From assembly GCA_902783445.1 (NCBI GenBank), contig CACZQX010000056.1, positions 1 through 12,373 of the forward strand: a stretch of DNA of 12,373 bases, given 5' to 3'. How positions within the stretch are numbered: position 1 is the stretch's first letter; each line of letters opens with the position of its first letter. The stretch comes from an uncultured Lachnospiraceae bacterium (lineage in GTDB: Bacteria; Bacillota; Clostridia; Lachnospirales; Lachnospiraceae). Shown piece after piece: positions 1 through 6,438 of the stretch. Position numbers and translations under genes: made by a program. A model generated the notes under the pieces. That model was not told the origin of the DNA and made no database searches. It saw nothing but the letters and a program-made list of their open reading frames with translations.

Positions 1-1
1 A

Positions 2-1114
2 AGAAATGCGGAAGAGCGTTTTGAAGAAGAAAACCAAAAACTTACAAAAGTTATGCTTTTTGTTAACAGAATAATGAGTGGTATGTTACCGCTTATGATG
101 ACGGTAATGTATGCGGTTTCGATTCTTATCGTTTGGGTATCTGCCGGAAAAATTAACGACGGTCAGCTTGAAGTCGGCTCAATGACAGCCTTTATCACAT
201 ATTCAATGCTTATCGTTATGTCCTTCCTTATGCTTGCAGTCCTTGCCATTATTGTACCGAGAGCGGGAGTTGCGGCACAGCGTATTCAGGAAGTGCTTGA
301 TAAAGATGTGGCAATCAAAGACAAAAAAGATGCTAAAATACTTGATAAAAACGGCATGACCGGTAAGGTTAAATTTGATAATGTTTCCTTCATGTATCCG
401 GATGCCGATACAAATGTAATAGAAAATATAGATTTTGAAGCATTGCCGGGACAGACCACCGCATTTATCGGCTCTACCGGTAGCGGTAAGTCCACCGTTG
501 TAAACTTAATACCGAGATTTTACGATGTAACTGAAGGTGCCATAACAATCGATGGTGTGGATATTCGTGAATATAGCCAGGAAAGTTTAAGAGCAGCAAT
601 CGGTTATGTACCTCAAAAGGGTGTGTTATTCTCCGGTGATATTAAGTCGAATATTCTCTACGGTGCTCCGGAGGGAAGCGAAGAGGATATGCTTGAGGCG
701 GCTCGTATATCGCAATCTACGGAATTTATAGATGAAAAGCCGGATAAATACGAAACAGCCGTAGCTCAAGGTGGTACAAATGTTTCCGGCGGACAAAGAC
801 AGCGTCTTTCAATTGCAAGAGCAATAGCAAGAAACCCGAAAATTTACATTTTCGATGATAGTTTCTCCGCTCTTGATTTTAAAACAGACGTCGCTTTAAG
901 AACGGCTCTCGGACCGAAGGTTAAAGAGTCTACGGTTCTTATAGTGGCTCAGCGTATAAGCACCATTCTTTATGCGGACCAGATTATAGTACTTGATGAA
1001 GGTAAAATGGTCGGAAAAGGAACGCATAAGGAGCTTATGAAAACTTGTGAAGTTTACAAACAAATTGCAAGCAGTCAGCTTTCTGAAAAAGAATTATCGG
1101 AAAGCTTGGCCTAA
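2..1114 (+). CDS. ABC exporter half-transporter, subunit 1 (degenerate-site NBD), 5' partial
   Basis: This is the C-terminal part of an exporter-type ABC protein (membrane domain fused to an ATPase domain). The frame is open from base 2 with no start, so the true start and roughly 200 or more residues lie upstream; the ATG at 53 is internal. What remains is the last two or so membrane helices (about nt 80-260), then the nucleotide-binding domain. Visible motifs are Walker A GSTGSGKST (nt 470-496), Q-loop VPQKG, signature VSGGQ and Walker B IYIFDD. The catalytic Glu after Walker B is Asp (codon 857-859), and the switch His is Gln in AQRIST (codon 950-952). These two changes are the hallmark of the non-catalytic site in heterodimeric exporters of the BmrCD/LmrCD/TM287-288 type. 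The partner gene starts 12 bases after the stop, so this is one operon and presumably one complex in the cytoplasmic membrane. The substrate cannot be told from sequence; drugs, peptides or lipids are all possible. Confidence 0.93.
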   Translation, partial: RNAEERFEEENQKLTKVMLFVNRIMSGMLPLMMTVMYAVSILIVWVSAGKINDGQLEVGSMTAFITYSMLIVMSFLMLAVLAIIVPRAGVAAQRIQEVLDKDVAIKDKKDAKILDKNGMTGKVKFDNVSFMYPDADTNVIENIDFEALPGQTTAFIGSTGSGKSTVVNLIPRFYDVTEGAITIDGVDIREYSQESLRAAIGYVPQKGVLFSGDIKSNILYGAPEGSEEDMLEAARISQSTEFIDEKPDKYETAVAQGGTNVSGGQRQRLSIARAIARNPKIYIFDDSFSALDFKTDVALRTALGPKVKESTVLIVAQRISTILYADQIIVLDEGKMVGKGTHKELMKTCEVYKQIASSQLSEKELSESLA

Positions 1115-1119
1115 GGAGG
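1114..1119 (+). promoter_or_regulatory. Shine-Dalgarno that fixes the second ABC gene's start
   Basis: A perfect AGGAGG overlaps the last base of the upstream TAA stop. It lies 7 nt before the ATG at 1127 but only 1 nt before the in-frame GTG at 1121. Normal spacing therefore selects ATG 1127, and the overlap suggests translational coupling between the two subunits. Confidence 0.85.
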
Positions 1120-1126
1120 TGTGAAT

Positions 1127-2971
1127 ATGGCTGAAAACACAAGAAGACAACACGGACCTATGGGCGGAAGAGGCCCGATAGGAGCTCCGGGTGAAAAAGC
1201 AAAAGATTTTAAAGGAACGGTCGGAAAACTGTTAAAATATCTAGGTGGTTACAAGGTAGGCCTTATATTTGCGCTTATTTTTGCCATTGTGGCAACGATA
1301 TTTTCCGTTAACGGACCAAAGGTATTGTCCCACGCAACCGATGGATTGGTTGACGGACTTACGGCAAAAATCCAAGGAACCGGTGAAATCGATTTCGGAT
1401 ATATCGGAACAATCCTGCTTATGACTCTTGCTATTTATGCGGCAAGTGCTTTGGTATTGTTCTTTATGGGATTTATCATGTCTACCATTACACAAAAGAC
1501 ATGTTACAACTTACGAAGAGACTTAACCGCAAAAATAAACCGCATGCCGGTAAGCTATTTTGAAAAGCGTACGGTAGGTGAAGTTCTGTCAAGAATTACA
1601 AATGATATTGATACTTTGGGTAATGGATTAAACCAGTCCGTTACACAGTTGTTTACATCAATTGCAACAATGATCGGCGTGGCTGTAATGATGTTTACGA
1701 TTAATGTTTACATGGCTTTGATTACAATTTGTATAGTACCCGTAAGCCTTTTCCTTTTGGGTATTATTATCAAGAAAAGCCAGAAATATTTCAAACGTCA
1801 GCAAGAATATTTGGGTCATATTAACGGTCAGGTAGAGGAGACATACGGCGGACATACGGTTGTAAAGGCATTCGGAAAAGAAAAAGATGTAAATGCGGTT
1901 TTTGACAAAACCAACAACACTTTATTCGACAGTGCTTGGAAGTCGCAATTTATGTCCGGTATGATGATGCCTATAATGATGTTTGTAGGTAACCTTGGTT
2001 ATGTAGGAGTAGTTGTTGCCGGCGCATTTTTGGCTATGGGCGGAACCGTTACAATCGGTGGTATTCAGGCCTTTATACAATATGTAAAAAGCTTTACCCA
2101 GCCGCTTCAGCAGATAGCACAGGTAATTACAATGCTTCAGTCTATGATTGCCGCAGCGGAGCGAGTATTTGAATTCCTTGATGAAGAGGAAGAAGACCAG
2201 ACGGTTAAAGATCCGGCTCCGATTGAAAATGTCAAAGGACATGTTGAATTTAAACATATTTCCTTTGGATATACTCCTGATAAAGTTGTTATCAAAGACT
2301 TCAATCAGGAAGTTCAAGCGGGCAAGCAAATAGCCATTGTAGGCCCGACGGGTGCGGGAAAGACTACAATAGTCAAGCTGCTTATGAGATTTTATGATGT
2401 TAATTCGGGAGAAATCTTGGTTGACGGAAGAAATGTCAAAGACTATAACAGAGGAGAACTCAGAGAGGCCTTTGGTATGGTTTTACAGGATACATGGCTC
2501 TTTAAGGGTACCATTATGGAAAATATCCGCTACGGTCGCATCAGTGCTACGGACGAAGAGGTTTATGAAGCGGCAAAAGCTGCACATGTACACCACTTTA
2601 TCAAGACCTTGCCGGGTGGATACAACATGGAAATCAATGAAGAAGCTTCAAACATTTCACAGGGTCAGAAACAGCTTATTACAATTGCAAGAGCAATACT
2701 TGCAAACAACCCTATAATGATTTTGGATGAAGCTACATCCAGCGTTGATACAAGAACAGAGCATCTTATCCAATCTGCAATGGATAACCTTATGAAAGGC
2801 AGAACGAGCTTTGTTATTGCCCATCGTCTTTCAACAATAAAGAACGCCGATGTTATTATTGTTATGAAGGAAGGCGATGTTGTTGAACAGGGATCTCACG
2901 AAGAACTTCTTGCAAAAGGCGGATTCTATGCGGAACTTTACAATTCGCAGTTTGAAGAAGTGCCGGCTTAA
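1127..2971 (+). CDS. ABC exporter half-transporter, subunit 2 (canonical-site NBD)
   Basis: This is a full-length 614-residue exporter half-transporter in the cytoplasmic membrane. Residues 1-28 form a Gly/Pro-rich tail seen in many Firmicutes exporters of this class. About residues 43-340 are the six-helix membrane domain, with the EEXXXGHTVVKAF coupling region at about 237-249. The ATPase domain follows, with Walker A GPTGAGKTT (about 406-414), Q-loop VLQDTW, Walker B IMILDEA with the catalytic Glu at 535, and the switch His at 566 in IAHRLST. The signature motif is ISQGQ instead of LSGGQ (about 510-514), so it is the degenerate signature that would face the Asp/Gln site of subunit 1. The intact Walker B and His would pair with subunit 1's normal VSGGQ. 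The two genes are therefore complementary halves of one asymmetric heterodimer. ATG 1127 is chosen over GTG 1121 because of the Shine-Dalgarno spacing. The gene ends just before a bidirectional terminator. The substrate is unknown. Confidence 0.95.
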   Translation: MAENTRRQHGPMGGRGPIGAPGEKAKDFKGTVGKLLKYLGGYKVGLIFALIFAIVATIFSVNGPKVLSHATDGLVDGLTAKIQGTGEIDFGYIGTILLMTLAIYAASALVLFFMGFIMSTITQKTCYNLRRDLTAKINRMPVSYFEKRTVGEVLSRITNDIDTLGNGLNQSVTQLFTSIATMIGVAVMMFTINVYMALITICIVPVSLFLLGIIIKKSQKYFKRQQEYLGHINGQVEETYGGHTVVKAFGKEKDVNAVFDKTNNTLFDSAWKSQFMSGMMMPIMMFVGNLGYVGVVVAGAFLAMGGTVTIGGIQAFIQYVKSFTQPLQQIAQVITMLQSMIAAAERVFEFLDEEEEDQTVKDPAPIENVKGHVEFKHISFGYTPDKVVIKDFNQEVQAGKQIAIVGPTGAGKTTIVKLLMRFYDVNSGEILVDGRNVKDYNRGELREAFGMVLQDTWLFKGTIMENIRYGRISATDEEVYEAAKAAHVHHFIKTLPGGYNMEINEEASNISQGQKQLITIARAILANNPIMILDEATSSVDTRTEHLIQSAMDNLMKGRTSFVIAHRLSTIKNADVIIVMKEGDVVEQGSHEELLAKGGFYAELYNSQFEEVPA

Positions 2972-3005
2972 TTACAAATAATTGTAAATATTAATATACG
3001 CAAAA

Positions 3006-3033
3006 AAAGAAAGAAGCCTTGGCTTCTTTCTTT
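3006..3033. terminator. Bidirectional rho-independent-type terminator between convergent genes
   Basis: AAAGAAAGAAGCC (3006-3018) is the exact reverse complement of GGCTTCTTTCTTT (3021-3033). Only TT lies between the arms, so the real loop is CTTG. On the plus strand it is followed by TATTTTGT; on the minus strand it runs into a T tract (complement of the A run at 3002-3008). It can therefore end the ABC operon rightward and the glycosyltransferase transcript leftward. Its right arm overlaps the glycosyltransferase stop codon (3032-3034). A weaker hairpin, TTACAA-ATAA-TTGTAA, lies at 2972-2987 directly after the ABC stop, followed by the palindrome ATATTAATAT (2988-2997). Confidence 0.85.
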
Positions 3034-3976
3034 ATTTTGTATAAAGCTCTTTGTCTTTGGCTGAGAATTTTTGCTTTGCGAATTCGTTGTCTTCTACAGC
3101 CGGTAGGGAGAGTTTTTTCTTAAGCTGTTTTAACTCATCCTGATAGAATTTGATTGTTTTTGATGTAAAGCGTCCGTTTGAATTGTGGACGTTAAACATC
3201 GCATCAATATAGTGCTGCATAAGCTGGAAAGTGATGGCTTCTTTAATTTTGTCATCTTTGATGATTTCGCTTTTTAAAAACTCTTCATTTATAACCGTCA
3301 TGGCATCTGACAATGACTTGTGAATATTAAGAGGATCGTTGGAAGCTTTAGAGTAAGCCGCGCCTGAGTTATATTTAAAAACAATATCGTTTGTAACGCC
3401 AACGGAGTCTGCTTTTAAAATAACTTTTATAAGATTTTCGCTGTCTTCATGAATAACATTCTCTCTGAAAGTTATTCCATCGAATAATTCTTTTTTGAAA
3501 AGCCTTGTGGTAAAAAGTCCGCCTCTGGCAATGAGTGTGGCTTTTTTGTCTGCATCCAACTTGCCTACACAGTCAAGGGGTGTTTGAAGCATCAACATGT
3601 TAATGCCCGGAATATAGGCGGTGCCTTCCACCATATCGCAGTTTTGTTTTGTTGCAACATCAAACATTTTCTCAACCATTGTGGTTTCCAAAACACCGTC
3701 ATTATCAACAAAAACAATATAATCACCGCTTGCTTCTTTAAGACCGGCATTTTTTGCGGCACCGACACCCTTGTTTTCTTCCAAGTCGATTACCCTCATC
3801 TTATCCGGAAAAGTATTTGCGCAATCCTTGGCGATATCGGCAGAATGGTCTGTCGAAGCATTGTTTACCAAAATGATTTCGATATCTTCATGAGTCTGCC
3901 ATGCCAGGTTTCTTAAGCATGAGCTGATTGTTTTTTCAACATTGTAAAATGGAACTATAACTGATATTTTCGACAT
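3032..3976 (-). CDS. Family 2 (GT-A fold) glycosyltransferase
   Basis: A 314-residue protein that begins directly with the GT2 fold: SVIVPFYNVE at 5-14, then the nucleotide-sugar binding strand ending VNNASTD at 37-43 (usually VDDGSTD, so both Asp positions are Asn here). The DXD metal-binding motif is D91-N-D93. A probable catalytic HED lies at 176-178, where GT2 enzymes usually carry an ED general base. The C-terminal 130 residues are helical and Lys-rich, with no membrane helix, so it is a soluble or peripheral enzyme adding a sugar from a nucleotide donor to an unknown acceptor such as cell-surface glycan, teichoic acid or lipid. It lies 35 nt downstream of trmL on the same strand. No good Shine-Dalgarno sits before the ATG; the nearest AAAGGA is 22 nt away. 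A TTATAA-like AT stretch lies in that gap, so a weak own promoter or read-through from trmL are both possible. No sugar-polymer genes are nearby to suggest the substrate. Confidence 0.88.
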   Translation of the reverse strand: MSKISVIVPFYNVEKTISSCLRNLAWQTHEDIEIILVNNASTDHSADIAKDCANTFPDKMRVIDLEENKGVGAAKNAGLKEASGDYIVFVDNDGVLETTMVEKMFDVATKQNCDMVEGTAYIPGINMLMLQTPLDCVGKLDADKKATLIARGGLFTTRLFKKELFDGITFRENVIHEDSENLIKVILKADSVGVTNDIVFKYNSGAAYSKASNDPLNIHKSLSDAMTVINEEFLKSEIIKDDKIKEAITFQLMQHYIDAMFNVHNSNGRFTSKTIKFYQDELKQLKKKLSLPAVEDNEFAKQKFSAKDKELYTK

Positions 3977-4011
3977 ATTCTTAAGCTTATAATAAGTGTC
4001 CTTTCATAAAT

Positions 4012-4503
4012 TTACCACTCGTGAGTGCGAAGCTTTCCGTCCAATTGCATATGCTTAAAGCCTGTTTGCCTTAAAGCTTCATATAAAACGATGGCGGCGG
4101 AGTTGGAAAGGTTAAGAGATCGAATCTCCTCATTCATGGGAATGCGGATGCAAGTCTCTTTGTTTTCGTAAAGTATATCCTCCGGGATACCCGCACTTTC
4201 TTTGCCGAACATAATAAAAGCACCGTCTTCAAAACTTACATCAGTATATTTGTTAGGTGCTTTTGTAGTTGCATAATATATTTTTGCACCGGGATTCTTT
4301 TCAAGAAAGTCCTTGTAAGAGTCATAAATGCTTACATCCAATTTGTCCCAATAGTCAAGACCGGCTCTTTTAAGAGCCTTTTCGTTAATCTTAAAACCAA
4401 GGGGACGAATAAGATGCAATTTTGTACCCGTTGCAACGCAGGTTCTTCCTATATTTCCCGTGTTGGCCGGAATCTCCGGCTCGTGTAAAACTATGTTAAA
4501 CAT
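4012..4503 (-). CDS. trmL: tRNA (cytidine/uridine-34-2'-O)-methyltransferase, SPOUT family
   Basis: A 163-residue protein matching the short TrmL branch of SPOUT (trefoil-knot) methyltransferases along its whole length. These act as cytoplasmic dimers that 2'-O-methylate the wobble base of certain tRNA-Leu isoacceptors using S-adenosylmethionine. Hallmarks in order are NIVLHEPEIPANTGNIGRTC at 3-22, the LHLIRPLGF strand (30-38), RAGLDYW (46-52), the knot segment FIMFGKESAGIP (about 96-107), then CIRIPM and the knot closing motif SLNLSNSAAIVLYEALRQ. There is no extra RNA-binding domain, as expected for TrmL. Start: AAAGAGG lies 6 nt before the ATG at 4503. A perfect TATAAT lies about 55 nt upstream inside a region bounded by a 12-bp inverted repeat, so it probably has its own promoter despite following the sensor kinase gene by 85 nt. 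The glycosyltransferase gene follows. Confidence 0.95.
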   Translation of the reverse strand: MFNIVLHEPEIPANTGNIGRTCVATGTKLHLIRPLGFKINEKALKRAGLDYWDKLDVSIYDSYKDFLEKNPGAKIYYATTKAPNKYTDVSFEDGAFIMFGKESAGIPEDILYENKETCIRIPMNEEIRSLNLSNSAAIVLYEALRQTGFKHMQLDGKLRTHEW

Positions 4504-4527
4504 TTAAAACCTCTTTAAATAGTGTTT

Positions 4528-4575
4528 TGATTTTGTTGTTTTAAAAACAAGTAAAACTATTATACAACAAAATCA
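4528..4575. repeat. 12-bp perfect inverted repeat around the trmL -10 box
   Basis: TGATTTTGTTGT (4528-4539) is repeated as its exact reverse complement ACAACAAAATCA (4564-4575), with 24 bases between. The upstream arm overlaps the end of the TATAAT box on the minus strand. A second, nested palindrome, TTGTTTT-A-AAAACAA (4536-4550), lies inside. It could be an operator or a 5' leader hairpin. No T tract follows the stem on the minus strand, so it is not a normal terminator. The intergenic gap 4504-4588 holds nothing else I can recognise. Confidence 0.6.
4559..4564 (-). promoter_or_regulatory. Probable -10 box for trmL
   Basis: TATAAT, a perfect match, is read on the minus strand. The expected start of transcription is near 4551, giving a leader of about 48 nt before the trmL ATG. 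No good -35 box is found 16-18 nt upstream (TATGTT is the best), so an activator may be needed or the match may be chance in AT-rich DNA. Confidence 0.45.
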
Positions 4576-4588
4576 TCAAAAAACATAC

Positions 4589-5629
4589 CTAAACAAGTTT
4601 TAACGAAAAAGTGAAGACAGAGCCTTCGTTTAAAGCGCTTTCAACTTCTATTGTTTCGCCGTGAGCTATAATAATATCTTTAACTATCGCAAGTCCGAGA
4701 CCGATACCTTGTTTCTCCAAACCTCTTGATTTATCGCTTTTGTAAAATTTATCAAAAATTTTGTCTTTTTCGTCTTCAGAAATTCCCATTCCTTTATCGG
4801 CAACGGAAACATAAAGCTTGTCTTTTTCTTTTTTCGTGGAAATTGTAATTTCCGTATTGTTCGGAGAAAAGCGTATTGCATTTTCAATAAGGCTGTTAAG
4901 GACTTTGATAATCTTCGGTTCGTCTGCATACACAATGGATTTTTCTTCGCAAAAAACGCTTTGAATATTCAAGCTTATGTTGGAATGTAAATCCTTCGTG
5001 TTATAGATAACACCCGTAATTATGCTGTTAATATCAATTTCTTTTAAGTCGATTTCGTTTTCGAAACGGGACCATTTGTTAAAATCCGTAAGGCTGGTGG
5101 CAAGATTATTCAAAACATCGGTTTCTTTTAAGACGATGCGTAAGTATTTTTCATGCTCGCTTACGGGTATGGTACCGTCTGCCATGGCTTCAATATAACC
5201 TTTTATTGATGTGAGAGGTGTTCTGAAATCATGAGAAAGATTTTTTAAAAAAGCACGCTCATCTTCTTCCTTTTCTTTAAGTTCCATGCCCATGGAATTA
5301 ATGGCATCTGAAAGACTTCGAAAAGAAGAACTTACGACTTTCGCATCATATTCATCCAAAGCGGAAAAGTCGCCGCTTGCAACACTTTTAGAGTGGTCTG
5401 AAAGCTTGTCGATTGGTTTTAACAATACCTGGAATATAAAAAACAAAATGAAAAATGAAACTATGTAAAGAAAAATGAAAACACATAGAATGTATAGAGT
5501 CAAACTTCCACTGTGTTCAACAATGTAGTTGATATCAAAAAAATGTGTAACCAATAAAATAACAATAACCGAAAAAACACCGGTGGTTACATAAGAGAGC
5601 ATAAACTTAGCGTGTAAAGAGTTCCTCAT
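4589..5629 (-). CDS. Membrane sensor histidine kinase (HAMP-HisKA-HATPase)
   Basis: A 346-residue two-component sensor kinase. Two membrane helices lie at about 10-29 and 44-69, separated by only some 15 residues outside the cell, so there is no real extracellular sensor domain. A HAMP linker follows (about 70-122, starting LLKPIDKLSDHS). The HisKA dimerisation helix carries the phospho-acceptor His133 in LSHDFRTPLTSI. The ATPase domain shows the N box (NSLIENAIRFSPN, about 245-257), G1 box DKGMGIS (278-284), F box IFDKFYK (291-297) and G2 box GIGLGLAI (308-315). All key residues are present, so it should autophosphorylate and pass phosphate to the regulator encoded 20 nt upstream. Start: GAGG (5636-5639) lies 6 nt before the ATG. 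The stimulus is unknown; the tiny outer loop suggests sensing within the membrane or through a partner protein. Confidence 0.95.
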   Translation of the reverse strand: MRNSLHAKFMLSYVTTGVFSVIVILLVTHFFDINYIVEHSGSLTLYILCVFIFLYIVSFFILFFIFQVLLKPIDKLSDHSKSVASGDFSALDEYDAKVVSSSFRSLSDAINSMGMELKEKEEDERAFLKNLSHDFRTPLTSIKGYIEAMADGTIPVSEHEKYLRIVLKETDVLNNLATSLTDFNKWSRFENEIDLKEIDINSIITGVIYNTKDLHSNISLNIQSVFCEEKSIVYADEPKIIKVLNSLIENAIRFSPNNTEITISTKKEKDKLYVSVADKGMGISEDEKDKIFDKFYKSDKSRGLEKQGIGLGLAIVKDIIIAHGETIEVESALNEGSVFTFSLKLV

Positions 5630-5649
5630 AGGCTACCTCATAAATTCGT

Positions 5650-6348
5650 TTACTTTTTTTCGAATTTATAACCGATACCCCATACGGTGGACAAAGCCCA
5701 ATAGTCACTATCAGCAAGCTTTTCGCGAATTCTCTTAATGTGAACATCAACTGTACGTGTGTCACCAATATATTCGTATCCCCAAATCTGATCAAGCAGT
5801 TGTTCACGGGTAAAAACTTGATTAGGGGATGAAGCGAGGAAATTCAATAATTCAAGTTCTTTAGGGGCCATCTCTAGGCGTTCACCTTTATAGGTAACGG
5901 AATAATTCTTGATATTTATGACTAAATCAGGATATGAAATAATGTCGTCGCTCTTTGCCACTGTCGGTTCAGCAGCCGGTTTTGAACGACGCAAAACTGC
6001 TTTGACACGAGCAATAAGCTCTTTGGCATCGAAAGGCTTGATTATATAATCATCCGCTCCGAGTTCAAGACCCAATACCTTGTCAAAAGTTTCTACTTTT
6101 GCCGATAACATGATAATAGGCACCGCAGATTCTTTTCTGATGGTTCTGCATACTTCGTAACCGTCGATTCCCGGTAACATTAAGTCAAGCAAAATTAAAT
6201 CAGGACTATAGCTTTTGTATTCGGCTACAGCTGATTCACCATCGTGAACAATCTTCGTTTCATAACATTCTTTTGTTAAATAGATTGAAATTAATTCTGA
6301 GATGCTGGCATCATCATCGACAATCAATACCCTCTGTTTGTTTGCCAT
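5650..6348 (-). CDS. OmpR/PhoB-family response regulator
   Basis: A 232-residue DNA-binding response regulator. The receiver domain (about 5-120) has the acidic pocket DDD at 11-13, the phospho-acceptor Asp55 in LILLDLMLPG, Ser82 at the switch Thr/Ser position and the conserved Lys104 in IIKPFD. A linker of about 15 residues (RRSKPAAEPT and onward) leads to a winged-helix domain (about 135-232) with the family's hallmarks: MAPKELELLNFLA, the VFTREQLLDQIWG recognition region and TVDVHIKRIREKL. It is the first gene of a two-gene operon, with the kinase starting 20 nt after its stop. A GGGGA ribosome site lies 8 nt before the ATG. Targets are not identifiable; inverted repeats in this window are possible but untested sites. 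Confidence 0.96.
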   Translation of the reverse strand: MANKQRVLIVDDDASISELISIYLTKECYETKIVHDGESAVAEYKSYSPDLILLDLMLPGIDGYEVCRTIRKESAVPIIMLSAKVETFDKVLGLELGADDYIIKPFDAKELIARVKAVLRRSKPAAEPTVAKSDDIISYPDLVINIKNYSVTYKGERLEMAPKELELLNFLASSPNQVFTREQLLDQIWGYEYIGDTRTVDVHIKRIREKLADSDYWALSTVWGIGYKFEKK

Positions 6349-6409
6349 AAATTAAGTCCCCTTTTTTTTACATTTAACCTACGTCAACCCGTAAAAATAC
6401 ATCAAAGTA

Positions 6410-6438
6410 ATTTTATCACATTTATTTAAATTCCACAA
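6410..6438 (-). promoter_or_regulatory. Candidate promoter of the two-component operon
   Basis: On the minus strand, TTGTGG (6433-6438), 17 nt, then TAAAAT (6410-6415). The -10 is preceded by TGA, so it is an extended -10. The -35 lies within the last codons of mutS2. It would give a leader of about 55 nt. A second, weaker candidate is TTGATG-18-TAGGTT closer to the gene. No terminator separates mutS2 from the regulator, so read-through is also possible. Confidence 0.4.

Noticed and set aside
1121..1126. GTG start for the second ABC gene
   Set aside because: Only 1 nt from AGGAGG; ATG 1127 has the proper 7-nt spacing.
3985..4008. Seven-codon reading frame (ATG-AAA-GGA ...) between trmL and the glycosyltransferase
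   Set aside because: Too short to support and no ribosome site; probably chance.
4528..4575. The 12-bp inverted repeat as a terminator for the sensor kinase gene
   Set aside because: The stem is pure AT except for four G-C pairs, has a 24-nt loop and no T run after it on the minus strand.
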